Assembly: GCA_963717955.1 (NCBI GenBank)
Contig: CAVQXR010000001.1
Location: 2,502,503 to 2,566,502, forward strand
Direction: 5' to 3'
Length of the DNA: 64,000 bases
Source: CAVQXR01 sp963717955
Lineage (GTDB): Bacteria; Actinomycetota; Thermoleophilia; Gaiellales; Gaiellaceae
Both the position numbers and the translations under genes were made by a program. The notes below the pieces were generated by a model, which saw nothing but the letters and a program-made list of their open reading frames with translations, was not told the origin of the DNA and did no database searches. Positions 44,080-53,293 of the stretch are shown here, in pieces. How positions within the stretch are numbered: the stretch's first letter is position 1; every line of letters starts with the position of its first letter.

Positions 44080-44197
44080 TCGAGCACGGTGCGAGAATTC
44101 CGACGACGGCGCAGGAAACGCATTCAGGAATTCGCGGGAATGTTGGAACACCCATACCGAGTTTTTGACATCACATTCGCCGCGCGCTCCAGAGTCA

Positions 44198-44276
44198 TGT
44201 GGGCCGGAGCGACCCCCGCCCGGGCCAGGGGCGGGGCCATGAACAGGGCAAAACAGGGGGGTCGCTCCGGCCCACA
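44198..44276. repeat. Inverted repeat, 20-bp arms
   Basis: TGTGGGCCGGAGCGACCCCC (44198-44217) and its exact reverse complement (44257-44276) enclose 39 bases. A perfect 20-bp stem of this kind could be a folded recombination site, a strong terminator or a transposon-end relic. Confidence 0.7.
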
Positions 44277-44350
44277 AAGGGCCAGTCGCGCGTCCCGTTT
44301 CGCGGGCGAAGGACGCCGCTTCACTTACATCACTTCGGTGGTGAGCGTTC

Positions 44351-44521
44351 ATGGACAAGGGGATGTGGGACACGCAGTTGCTGTCGCGGGTTCCATTCGT
44401 CGAAGTGGCTGAATCACTTGAAGATCGACGAGGTCTCGCCGCTGCCGAGGGGGTGAGGAAGCTCCCCTGGCGCATTCTCACCCCTGTTCTCACCCTGATC
44501 AGCGCTGATGGCGTCGGCTAG
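44351..44521 (+). CDS. Possible small protein (56 residues)
   Basis: An ATG-initiated frame beginning MDKGMWDTQLLSRVPFVEVAE and ending at a TAG. The amphipathic start is protein-like but no family is recognised and no clear ribosome site is seen. It could be the stub of a longer gene. Confidence 0.25.
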   Translation: MDKGMWDTQLLSRVPFVEVAESLEDRRGLAAAEGVRKLPWRILTPVLTLISADGVG

Positions 44522-44609
44522 GGTGCCAAATTGCCATACAGAGGCTGTCGCGGTAACGAGACTACTCCCCTAGCGTATTCTCGTGTCCGTGCTCGTGAGA
44601 AGTTCGGAC

Positions 44610-44945
44610 ATGGACGAACTGACCTCCGCCGACTCTCCCGCGGGTTCGACGGATCCGAACATACTCCCCTCGCTATCGTTCTACTCGCTGTTCGTGAAAG
44701 AGTGGAACAAGTGAGGCCCTTCAAGGCAGCAGCCAGGCGAAGCGCGTGAGCTCCGAAGCACGAACGTCATACTGCTGGCCCTGTTCTTCGAAGAGAGCCT
44801 GGACGCGTCGTTCGAGGACACCTGCAGCATCAAACGGGGTTATCGGAACGTGCCCCAGCGGACGTGGAGTGAAGTCGTTCGGCGCACTCGCCCTACGACT
44901 GAACTCGCCGTGTTGATCGAAAAGATTTCGGCTCTCGCGGAATGA
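44610..44945 (+). pseudogene. Possible interrupted small gene of unknown function
   Basis: The frame from ATG 44610 reads MDELTSADSPAGSTDPNILP and stops at TGA 44712-44714. The same frame then stays open and reads VILLALFFEESLDASFEDTC and WSEVVRRTRPTTELAVLIEK to a stop at 44945. The two parts may be one protein with a nonsense change or read error. No family is recognised. Confidence 0.3.
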
Positions 44946-44978
44946 CCATCAAATTGATTCACGCGATTCAAATCACGG

Positions 44979-45263
44979 ATGTGCTCGCGCTGCAGCACGT
45001 CTCAGCAGGATTCAGCATTGTGGTCGGGTCATTGCGATGCAGTCCTATTGGTGGATAAGGCGACCTTTGGGCGGCACTACTCGGTCGACGAACTCGGGCG
45101 GCTCTGGAACATGAGCTCCGATTTCGTCCGCCGGCTCTTTGCCAACGAGCCTGGCGTGGTTGTGTTCCATCGTCAGCGGGCCGGACGTCGCGCCTATCGA
45201 ACCCTGCGGATCCCGGAAACCGTCGCGGAACGCGTCCGAAATCGGCTCATTCGAACGCCCTGA
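44979..45263 (+). CDS. Helix-turn-helix (excisionase-type) DNA-binding protein, paralog 2
   Basis: Up to 94 residues. The core GRHYSVDELGRLWNMSSDFVR to LRIPETVAERVRNRLIRTP parallels the protein at 41677 almost position by position. The start is uncertain: ATG 44979 gives an N-terminus rich in Cys and Ser, while a start near 45,050 would leave just the conserved domain. It lies upstream of the nucleotidyltransferase/HEPN pair. Confidence 0.65.
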   Translation: MCSRCSTSQQDSALWSGHCDAVLLVDKATFGRHYSVDELGRLWNMSSDFVRRLFANEPGVVVFHRQRAGRRAYRTLRIPETVAERVRNRLIRTP

Positions 45264-45294
45264 GGAGTTCCTCTGACCGAACCTCACCCGCCTC

Positions 45295-45981
45295 GTGCAG
45301 GAGCGGACTGGAGATCTTGACACCCAACCCAAATCGGGCATGATTATGCCCATATTGGGTGCGAAGTCTCGCGTTGGTAAGGCGCGTTCGAAGAGCCTAG
45401 CGGACGCGCTCTTCACAAAGACGCAGCAGCGGGTGCTGCGGGTGCTCTTCGGAGAACCTGAGCGCAGCTTTTACGCATCGGAGCTGATTCGATACGCAGG
45501 TACAGGTTCCGGAGCTGCTCAGAGGGAGCTCGCCAAGCTGGAGCAAAGCGGCTTGATCGTTGCCAGACGGATTGGTCATCAGAAGCACTACCAGGCCAAC
45601 GCAGAGTCGCCTCTTTTTTCAGAACTGCGAAGCATCGTATTGAAGACGGTCGGTCTTGCGGAGCCGCTGCGCGACGCGCTAAGACCGTTGTCCTCCGCAA
45701 TCCGGGCGGCCTTCGTGTACGGTTCTGTGGCCAAAGCGACCGACCGGGCAGCAAGCGACATCGACCTCGTTGTAATCAGCGACAGCCTGACATACGGCGA
45801 GGTGTTCGGAGCCCTCGAGCGTGTTGCCAAGACCGTGGGCCGACAGGTCAACCCCACGGTGTACACAGTCGCAGATTTTTCGAAGCGCACACGAGAAAAA
45901 AATGCGTTCGTGACGCGAGTGCTCGGGCAGCCGAAGGTCTGGGTGATTGGATCAGAACATGACCTCCCCGTCGCCGCTTGA
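45295..45981 (+). CDS. wHTH-nucleotidyltransferase fusion (MNT-type antitoxin)
   Basis: Up to 228 residues. Residues about 40-110 form an ArsR-like winged helix (KTQQRVLRVLFGEPERSFYA, then ELAKLEQSGLIVARRIG). The second half is a minimal nucleotidyltransferase with the metal signature GSVAKATDRAASDIDLVVIS (GS-x10-DxD). In MNT/HEPN systems this enzyme AMPylates and silences the HEPN toxin; a fused DNA-binding domain would allow autoregulation. A symmetric operator at 45328-45359 overlaps the possible starts ATG 45340 and TTG 45355, so the true start may be later than 45295. It overlaps the HEPN gene by 23 bases. Confidence 0.8.
   Translation: MQERTGDLDTQPKSGMIMPILGAKSRVGKARSKSLADALFTKTQQRVLRVLFGEPERSFYASELIRYAGTGSGAAQRELAKLEQSGLIVARRIGHQKHYQANAESPLFSELRSIVLKTVGLAEPLRDALRPLSSAIRAAFVYGSVAKATDRAASDIDLVVISDSLTYGEVFGALERVAKTVGRQVNPTVYTVADFSKRTREKNAFVTRVLGQPKVWVIGSEHDLPVAA
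45328..45359. promoter_or_regulatory. Symmetric operator of the MNT/HEPN module
   Basis: Two nested palindromes share one centre: CCCAA...TTGGG outside (45328-45332, 45355-45359) and GGGCAT-GATT-ATGCCC inside (45336-45351). A TTGACA box lies just upstream at 45317-45322. The natural binder is the winged-helix half of the protein encoded here; this is inferred. Confidence 0.55.
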
Positions 45982-46400
45982 GCGCCTCGCCGGGCCAGGA
46001 AATGTCCTCGCGAAAGAGCCTCCTGACGCCAAGGAGTTTGCCGGCCTGGTGGCTTCCGGACTCGCGCGACTATCGGATGCCGAGAACGAAGGGAATTCGC
46101 TGTACAGCAGATTCGATCTCAGCGTACGGCGCCGCCCACGCGCTCTGTCTGGCGGCGCTCCGTCACCACGGATTCCGGCCATCGAAACGCTACATCGTCT
46201 TCCAGGTGCTGCCCGACACTCTTGGCTTGGGCCCGCAGATCTGGCGGGTCCTCTCGAAATGCCACGACATGCGGAATCGGACCGAGTATGAGGGTGTCCT
46301 CGACATTGACGACAGGCTGGTCTCGGATCTGATCGGTGCCTGTAGAGAGGTCGCGGAAAAGGTCAAACGTATGCCCCCGATTCCGAAACAGTCGAGGTAA
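45959..46400 (+). CDS. HEPN-domain toxin partner, one frame break
   Basis: About 146 residues when joined across a break near 46,118. The first part reads LVASGLARLSDAENEGNSLY; the second reads AYGAAHALCLAALRHHGF, FQVLPDTLGL and CHDMRNRTEYEG. The last segment matches the HEPN signature in which a His/Arg-Asn pair precedes an EYEG helix end, as in SAV_6107-type HEPN proteins partnered with nucleotidyltransferases. HEPN toxins usually cleave RNA. It is translationally linked to the wHTH-nucleotidyltransferase gene. Confidence 0.7.
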
Positions 46401-46412
46401 CACCCGTCAACC

Positions 46413-46681
46413 ATGGCAAAGCGAAAAATCGACGTCGAAAGAATCGCAAAAATGAGGTTGATGGCCAGAACGGCGGCATCGTCTCGCTCACCAAGGAGCT
46501 GTTCCAAGCAGCAATCACCCTACGCGATTCGGTCGAACCGGCGGACTACAAGCGTTACGTCCCGCCGGCAACGAGAGCGTCGAGCTCCGCGCGGCGACGG
46601 TCGTACCGAAGCGAGAGAAAGTGCAGGAAGATGATCGGTATCCGGACAAGTTGAAGGGGCTGCTGCTAGAGGCCCCCTTTC
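46413..46681 (+). pseudogene. hsdM: hsdM 5' fragment (type I restriction-modification methylase)
   Basis: From ATG 46413 the text MAKRKIDVERIAK leads, with frame changes, into GGIVSLTKELFQAAITLRDS, VEPADYKRYV and PKREKVQEDDRYPDK. This is the N-terminal helical region of N-6 adenine methylases HsdM. All later parts, including the NPPF catalytic motif, are missing. The text stops at about 46,680, exactly where the next gene of different character begins on the other strand. It marks a break in the accessory region. Confidence 0.6.
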
Positions 46682-47209
46682 CTACGGGTTCGGCGGGTAG
46701 TTCTTGAACATCTTCTTCATGGCCTTTGCGATCTTCCGGTCGCGACTGTCCGGTGGGTCCGTTGGCCGGATGTCGCTGCTGGCCTGGCTTCGCCACACGA
46801 CCGCGCCCTTGCGTGCATCGGAGATATCGATGACGAGTGTTCCGACCAACACCGGCCGAACCCTCGCTGCTCCCCAGCGGTCTCCGCCAAGACCAAACGG
46901 CCCCCACCCGTGCGTCGACCTGACGATTTCCATGTTTTCGGCAAGGCTCGCATGGTAGGCGACGAACACGTCGGGGTTGGCGCTCGGTTCTACGCGCGCG
47001 AGTCCCTTCGCCACCAGCGCGCCATCGATGGCTCTAACGATGCGGTCGTGGTTGAACTCCTCCCTTAACTCCGTACCGCGAGTCCAGGCGTAGGTCTTGT
47101 AACTCGAGAAACTGGCCGCGCGATCGTAGTCATACGTCACGCTCTGCGCCAGCGCACCAGTGCCCAGCAGTATCAGCCAAATGGTCGTTGCGGCCGTCGC
47201 GATTCGCAT
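46682..47209 (-). CDS. DUF4136 lipoprotein-like/secreted protein
   Basis: A 175-residue exported protein. ATG 47209 starts a signal peptide (TTIWLILLGTGALAQ). The mature region begins VTYDYDRAASFSSYKTYAW and includes LARVEPSANPDVFVAYHA and LVIDISDARKGAVVWRSQAS, the DUF4136 pattern. Such proteins are periplasmic or outer-membrane lipoproteins of Gram-negative bacteria, abundant in Acidobacteriota. Function unknown. Its start overlaps the end of the upstream gene by a few bases. Confidence 0.85.
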   Translation of the reverse strand: MRIATAATTIWLILLGTGALAQSVTYDYDRAASFSSYKTYAWTRGTELREEFNHDRIVRAIDGALVAKGLARVEPSANPDVFVAYHASLAENMEIVRSTHGWGPFGLGGDRWGAARVRPVLVGTLVIDISDARKGAVVWRSQASSDIRPTDPPDSRDRKIAKAMKKMFKNYPPNP

Positions 47210-47210
47210 C

Positions 47211-47622
47211 TCAATCCTCCGTGCGCGTGCCGTGCGCACCGCTTAGTGCACCCGATCCAATCACCTCGATCTCGCGCGTCGCCACGCCGCGCACTCCGGT
47301 CGACGAGCGCACCTGGGCGCGCACTGAGTAGTGTCCGGCGCTGAGGCTCTTGAACATGATCTTGATGCAGGCGCTTCTCGTTCGCTCCGTTCAGCGGGAT
47401 CTCGCTTGCTCGGTACATGCCTTCGCCGTCCGCCTCGATCCACAGCGACCGGTTCGCGTCGTTCCGCTCCACGGTCACGGTCATTTGCAGAGTCGCTGGT
47501 TCGGAGAAGTAGGCCCCGCTCAGCTTGATGTCGACGACGCTCGCCGCGGTCCCGGGCGTCCTCGCGCCGGCGGTGAGCACCAACAGCAGACCGAACACCC
47601 AGACGATGGCACGGCACTTCAT
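47211..47622 (-). CDS. Secreted protein of unknown function, one frame break
   Basis: About 136 residues. Signal peptide IVWVFGLLLVLTAGARTPG, then a beta-rich mature part (SEPATLQMTVTVERNDANRS, SLWIEADGEGMYRASEIPL). After a break near 47,370 it continues ACIKIMFKSLSAGHYSVRAQ and REIEVIGSGALSG to a TGA. The pattern resembles an immunoglobulin-like fold. It probably forms an operon with the DUF4136 gene. Confidence 0.6.
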
Positions 47623-47855
47623 TGCAGCCTCCTGCGCGTGTGCCACAGCAACGTTGCTGCCAACGCGATCCCGCCTGCGAACCTGACTTTCGACTGGGGC
47701 AATGCGTGTGATCGCGCATGTCGTGCGCGAATGCGCAGTGGCGGGAGTCAACGCTCTTGCGCCAGCTGGCGACGCCGCAGGCAGCGGCCTCGGCGCGGCC
47801 TGGTCGGAGTGGCGCGATGTTGCCGTTGCCGATCAGCTCAGAGGAGGCAACGCGC

Positions 47856-48170
47856 ATGTCACAACTGGGCGTTCGAAAGGTCATCGACGAAGCTGTGGGG
47901 CGAGGTGGAAGGCGCACGGCACTGACACGCCATTCTCTTCGCGACGATCAGCCGTTTGAAAACGCACGTACCGTGCGCCACGACGCACGGACTGTGTCGC
48001 GCGTCCACTGCCGATGCGTCCGAACGCAAGAACGACCTGAGTCGATTTGGGCCGTCTTCTTGGAAAAACGGCTGCAGCACGCGAAGTCGGCGGCCGGCGC
48101 TATCCGGCAGGCATCACCTTTGCCACTGCAGGTAGCAGATGCGGGAGCGCTGATGCGCATCGGTCACTGA
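47856..48170 (+). CDS. Possible small hypothetical protein
   Basis: A 104-residue frame starting MSQLGVRKVIDEAVGRGG, with a strong AGGAGG ten bases upstream. The rest is Arg-rich and unlike any known family, so the ribosome site is the main support. A frame error soon after the start is possible. Confidence 0.3.
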   Translation: MSQLGVRKVIDEAVGRGGRRTALTRHSLRDDQPFENARTVRHDARTVSRVHCRCVRTQERPESIWAVFLEKRLQHAKSAAGAIRQASPLPLQVADAGALMRIGH

Positions 48171-48231
48171 CTCGCAAAGAGCGGTCATGCCCGCACTGCA
48201 ATTCGTACTGATTGACCACGTGGAGGACCAT

Positions 48232-49465
48232 ATGCCCGCTGTTCGCCGTTCACCTGTCAGACCTGTGCGCGCCGCATTGCTCGCGGCCGCCACGATGTTC
48301 CTGGTCCCCGCTGGCCAGGCGATGGCCCAGGAAACAAGGGCCGAAGTCATCCGCCAGGAGCAGGCGGACAAGCTGCGTATGGTCACGCCGCCGGAGAAGA
48401 ATCGCGCGGAAAAGATCGTCGACCGCCTCGAGAAGTGGGGATGGCTCACCACAGAGCCGCGCGGGTTTTATCCGGTGGTCGACTCTGTGTATCCCGGTGG
48501 CGGGTTCGCCGCCGGCCTCGGCGCGCCGGACGCCGTTCGGCGACAACGGCGCGATCAATGTGATCGGCGCCTATTCGATCAACAGCTTCTGGCGTGCGCA
48601 GACCGACGTGACGCTGCCGTCCTTCGCGTCGAACCGCGGACGGGTGACGCTGACCGCTCGTTACCTGGACGCGCCGGATGTGAAGTACTACGGCATCGGT
48701 CAGGACTCGGCCAAGGATGACAAGACGTTCTTCGGCTATACGCCGTTGGAAGGAGGCGGACGTGTCGACTTCGACGTCAGCCGGTATTTGTCCGTCGGCG
48801 GCGGCGTCAATTACATCGACATCAGAACCGATTCAGGCGCCACCGGTCCGTCGATCGAGACGCGGTTCTCACCAGCCGACAGCCCGGGCCTCGAGCTCGA
48901 CCAGTTCAAGTACGTCAACAGCACCGCGCGCGCGGTCGTCGACTGGCGGCGACCGCTGGGCTACTCGGGTACGGGTGGGCTGTATCGCGTCCAGTTCGAC
49001 GACTTCCGGGAACGGGACAACGATCAGTACTCGTTCCGCTCGCTCGAGGCCGAGGTGACGCAGATGATTCCGCTGATGCGGGCGAACTGGGTCATCGCCC
49101 TGCGTGGCCTCGCCACCGTCACGGACGTCGACGACACCGAGGCCGTTCCGTTCTTCATGCTGCCGTCCCTCGGCGGCGGCAAGACCCTTCGGGGATTTCC
49201 GGACTTACGCTTCCGCGATCGCCATCGCCTGGTCATGAACGCGGAGCTGCGATGGACGCCCGCTCGTTTCCTCGACATGGCGCTCTTCTACGACGCCGGC
49301 AAGGTCGCGGCACGGAAGAGCGACCTCGATTTCCGCGACCTCGAGGACTCGTACGGGATCGGCATGCGGATCATTGGTCTGAAAGGGTACGCGTTCAGGG
49401 TCGACGTCGCGCGCAGCCGGGAGCACGCCGCGCGTCTTCTCGTCAGCGCGGGAGGAGCATTCTAA
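48232..49465 (+). CDS. BamA/TamA-type outer-membrane beta-barrel protein, one frame break
   Basis: About 410 residues. TGGAGGACCAT precedes the ATG; a signal peptide (LLAAATMFLVPAGQAMAQ) follows. A short N-terminal part with EKNRAEKIVDRLEKWGWL leads to a barrel. A single-base break near 48,530 shifts into INVIGAYSINSFWRAQTDV. The Omp85 motif of loop L6 appears as TLRGFPDLRFRD and the last residue is Phe, the usual assembly signal. No POTRA domains are seen. It implies a Gram-negative host. The next gene starts at its stop codon. Confidence 0.85.
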
Positions 49466-51182
49466 TGGTGAGCAACGCAAGCAGGAGACGTCAGGGGCTG
49501 GTCGCGCTCGGGTGTGTCTTCGCCGTCGCTGTGACGGCAGGCGCCGTCAAGAACGGCCAGAAGTTCTATCCCGACGATCCGATCGCGCGGATCGTCGACG
49601 CCGAGCGACGCGTCGGGCGTACAGGAACGAGAAATCGATCTGCAGTACGACACCCTCGAGAATCTGTTCTCGTGGCCCGGCGATCAGACGCCGAACGTCC
49701 GCGCGCAGAACGTCAACACGATCGATGAAGTGCCGGACTCGACCTGGTTCACGAACCGGCTGGGCACCGTGCCCGTCACCGTCGACGAACTCGTCAAGGG
49801 GCCAGGGTCCGGCAGCGGCCCGGCGCCGGGCGGCTGGACGGTGATTGCGGCCAAGAACGATGGCGTGATGCCGGGGTTCACCGTGCGCGATTCCGCCGGG
49901 CAGGTCTGGTTCATCAAGTTCGATCCGCCGGGCCATCCCGCGATGGCGACCGGCACCGAGGTCGTCGTCGCCAGGCTGTTCTGGGGGCTGGGCTATCACG
50001 TGCCGGAGACGCACCTGGCGACGCTGCGGCCCGAGGAACTGACGATCGAGGAACACGCGGGCATCAAATCGCCAAGCGGCAAACGGCGTCGCTTCAAGGA
50101 ATCGGACATCCGCCAGCTGCTGCGCAGGGCGCATCGCGAGCGCCGACGGATCGTACCGCGTCGTCGCCAGCAAGGCGCTCGAGGGTCGACCTGTCGGCGG
50201 CTTCCGGTTCTACGGCACGCGGTCCGACGATCCCAATGATGTGATCCCCCACGAGCATCGTCGCGAGCTGCGGGGCTATGGGACCTTCTCGGCCTGGCTG
50301 AACCACGTCGACTCGAAATCCATCAACACGCTCGACACGCGTCGTCGAACAGAACGGGCAACAGGTCGTGCGTCATCACCTGTTGGATTTCGGATCGACG
50401 ATTGGGAGCGCGGGCGTCTACCCGCGCGAGGCGTACGAAGGCTGGGAATATCTCGTGGAGGGCAAGAAGGCGCTGGGCGGCATGCCGAGCCTGGGGCTCT
50501 ACGTCAAGAACTGGCGGACGATGCCGCTCTATCGTGCAGACTCCGTTGGCGCGTTCCCGATCGACAACACGCAGTGGGACCCCGAGCGGTGGAAACCCCG
50601 CTACGCCAATTCCGCCTTCCGATCGGCGCGCATGGACGACAAGTTCTGGGCGGCGCGGCGGCTCCAGGCATTCACGGACGAGATGTTGAATACGCTGATC
50701 CGCGTCGGCCGCTTCAACGATCCGAGATCCGAGGAGATGCTCTCGAAGTTCCTGATCGAGAGACGCGACGCGATTGTCCGTCGTTATCTTCCGGCTGTGA
50801 ACCCGGTGGTCGACGTTCGCCTGTCGCCTTCGGGCACGCTTGACGTTCCGGAACGCCGCGGTGGATGCCGGCGTGGCACCCGCGCCCGCGGAGTATGTGG
50901 TGATCTGGCAACGGTTCGACAACGCGACCGGCACGATGACGAACCTCGGCGACGACTCGCGCGACAGCGACGAGCGTCGAGGCGCCGAAGAATCTGCCTG
51001 ACGGCAGCAGGGACGCCTACATCCGCGTCGAGATCTCCGCCGCTGGAGGGCCGGAGAGCTGGACGGAACCAGCGCACGTTTACTTTCGACGCGACGCGGC
51101 TGGCTGGACGCTCGTCGGCTTCGAGCGAGTACCCGGGGGCAATCCGCCGGGAAGCAAAGGCGCCAGCCGCCGGACTAACTGA
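49465..51182 (+). CDS. Conserved large protein of unknown function, several frame breaks
   Basis: About 565 residues if joined across breaks near 49,620, 50,145, 50,345, 50,850 and 50,960. It begins with a signal-like segment (LVALGCVFAVAVTAGAV), then REIDLQYDTLENLFSWPGD and DEVPDSTWFTNRLGTVPVTV. The segment VWFIKFDPPGHPAMATGTEV with LFWGLGYHVPETHLATL, and later HHLLDFGSTIGSAGVYPREA, recalls the layout of HipA/PI3-like kinases (a Lys in a beta strand, an Asp-Phe-Gly-like turn). That is a suggestion by eye only. It is directly downstream of the barrel gene and probably cotranscribed. Confidence 0.6.
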
Positions 51183-51196
51183 GAAAGGAGACAACC

Positions 51197-51577
51197 ATGG
51201 CAAGAAAGATTGCGTACTGGGCAGCCACGGGTCTCGTGACGATGGCGGCGCTGTCCGGCGGCATTAGCTATCTGATGACGACCCCCCATGCGGTTGAGAA
51301 CTTCCAGCACGTCGGGTATCCGCAGCAATTGCGGATCCTGCTCGGCATCGGGAAGGTGGCCGGATCCATCGTGCTGCTGCTGCCGCGGCTGCCAATGTTG
51401 AAGGAGTGGGCCTATGCCGGCTTTACCTTCATGTGGATCGCGGCAACCGTGGCGCACTATCTGGCGGACGACGGGGCCTTGACGTTGGCGCCCGTCGCGT
51501 TGCTCGGATCGCTGGCGGTTTCGTACGTCACGCGATCGGCGAATCGCCGCGTTGTGCTCGAACCGGTCGTGGCGTAA
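51197..51577 (+). CDS. DoxX-like membrane protein
   Basis: A 126-residue four-helix membrane protein of the DoxX-like family: IAYWAATGLVTMAALSGGIS, LRILLGIGKVAGSIVLLLP, WAYAGFTFMWIAATVAHYL, LAPVALLGSLAVSYVTR. AGGAGACAACC precedes the ATG. Members are associated with redox stress but have no firm function. It starts 14 bases after the previous stop. Confidence 0.87.
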   Translation: MARKIAYWAATGLVTMAALSGGISYLMTTPHAVENFQHVGYPQQLRILLGIGKVAGSIVLLLPRLPMLKEWAYAGFTFMWIAATVAHYLADDGALTLAPVALLGSLAVSYVTRSANRRVVLEPVVA

Positions 51578-51597
51578 CCCGCCGCAAGGAAGCGCCA

Positions 51598-53293
51598 TGC
51601 TGGAGGCCACGACCGGTCCCAATCCCGGAGTGCAACGCAACGCCGTATCGCCGGAGGGTGACCAATCCGTGTCGCTCCCGGCAGATACGGTTGCTGAAGG
51701 AGTGCGGCGCCTCGGATGGGTTGCGCTCCTCTACGTGATCGGGAACGTCACTGGGGCCGTCCGCGAGGCTTGTGCTCGCCGCTGTCGCCGGCACCGTCGA
51801 TCGATCCGACTTCGGCATCCCTGACGTGTTCGCTCTCGGAGCCGTCATCATGGCGTTCGGTGTGTTTGCGATGGTGCGCCAGGGCGTCCTGCCGTCGAAG
51901 CGCCTGCTCGATGTCGGCCTGGTGTTCCAGGTTGCCGGTGCGCTGGGCATCACGGTTCGCGAGTTTTGGCGGGGACTGCCGGAAACGGCCGGCGGTTCGT
52001 TCTTTGTTCCAGCCGAATGCGTCTGGCTCGTCGCGTATCCGCTCCTCGTTCCGAACACACCGAGGAAGATTCTCGTCGCATCGCTGGTGGCGGCGTCCAT
52101 GGGTCCCGCGGGGCTCGCCATATCAGCAGCCGCCAATGGGACGCACGTCGGCCGGCCGTTCGACGCGGCGGCGTACTTCCTCACGTCGAGCTACCCGTGC
52201 GCGATCCTGGCGTACTTGATTGCCCGCGTCGTCCATCGCTTCAACATGCGATTGAAGGACGCGCGTGAAGTCGGCAGCTACCAGTTGATCGAGCGAATCG
52301 GCGCCGGCGGCATGGGCCAGGTGTGGCGCGGCGGAGCACCGGCTGTTGGCGCGTCCGGCTGCAATCAAACTCATCCGCAACGCGATGTTGGGGGAAAACG
52401 AGCGGACGCGCGAGACCCTGGTGCGGCGCTTCGAGCGTGAAGCACGGGAGACGGCCGCACTCGGTTCGATCCACACCATCGATGTCTACGACTTCGGTGT
52501 GACGGACCAAGGCGATTTCTACTATGTGATGGAGCTGCTCGACGGCCTCAGTCTCGAGCGATTGGTGCAGCAGTTCGGGCCGGTGGGCCCCGCCCGCACG
52601 GTGTACCTGCTGCGGCAGGTCTGTCACTCGCTCGGCGAGGCCCACGCTCGTGGTTTGGTGCACCGCGATGTGAAGCCGGCGAATATCCTGCTCTGCCGAC
52701 TCGGTCCCGACTACGACTTCGTGAAGGTGCTCGACTTCGGTCTCGTCAAACATACCGCTGCAGGGGAGACGATGACGATGGTGTCCATGGACGGCATGGT
52801 GGTCGGAACACCAGGCTACATGGCGCCGGAAAGCGCGCTCGGTCATCGCGACGTGGACGGGCGGACCGACATCTACTCGCTCGGCTGTGTCGCCTATTAC
52901 ATGCTGACGGGGCAACCTGTGTTCTCCGAAGGCACGCCTGTCGCGACCGCCGTCGCACATGTGAACAATGCGCCCATTCCTCCGAGGCTCCGTTCGCCCT
53001 TCACGATTCCCCTCGCGCTAGATGCGCTCGTTATGGAGTGCCTGGCGAAGAATCCCGATGACAGGCCGGCGTCCGCCTCGGTAGTGAGCGAGCGCCTCGC
53101 GACAGCGGTCCCGGCGGATGCATGGACGGTCGACGCGGCCCGTGCCTGGTGGGAGCGCCACCAGCCGCTGACGCGGTCCCGCGCGGCGGACACAGCCGTA
53201 GAGGAACGTACCAGTGCCAATGTCGTTCGTCTACGACCCGGCCAGCCTGACGGAAAACGTGACCTGTCAGCCTGTGCGATTACTCGAGTGTGA
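51598..53293 (+). CDS. Membrane Ser/Thr protein kinase with N-terminal transmembrane domain, two frame breaks
   Basis: About 565 residues joined across breaks near 51,765 and 52,330. Residues about 35-210 are hydrophobic helices (WVALLYVIGNVTGAV, FALGAVIMAFGVFAMV, GLVFQVAGALGITV, CVWLVAYPLLVP). The kinase domain follows: P-loop RIGAGGMGQVW, Lys in AIKLI, catalytic HRDVKPANI, DFGLVKH, GYMAPESALG and the C-lobe DGRTDIYSLGCVAYYMLTG. The order, membrane part first and kinase last, is the reverse of PknB-type kinases. The stop overlaps the converging protease gene. Confidence 0.82.

Larger units (their letters stand above)
43840..44350. other. Gene-poor stretch with two large inverted repeats
   Basis: No gene is recognised between the integrase and the small frames further on. 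Instead two strong stem-forming repeats are present, at 44019-44079 and 44198-44276. This may be a regulatory or recombination region of the element. Confidence 0.5.

Noticed and set aside
44531..44749. A 72-codon plus-strand frame starting MPYRGCRGNE
   Set aside because: No ribosome site, Arg-rich text typical of an off-frame reading, and it overlaps a more protein-like frame from 44610.
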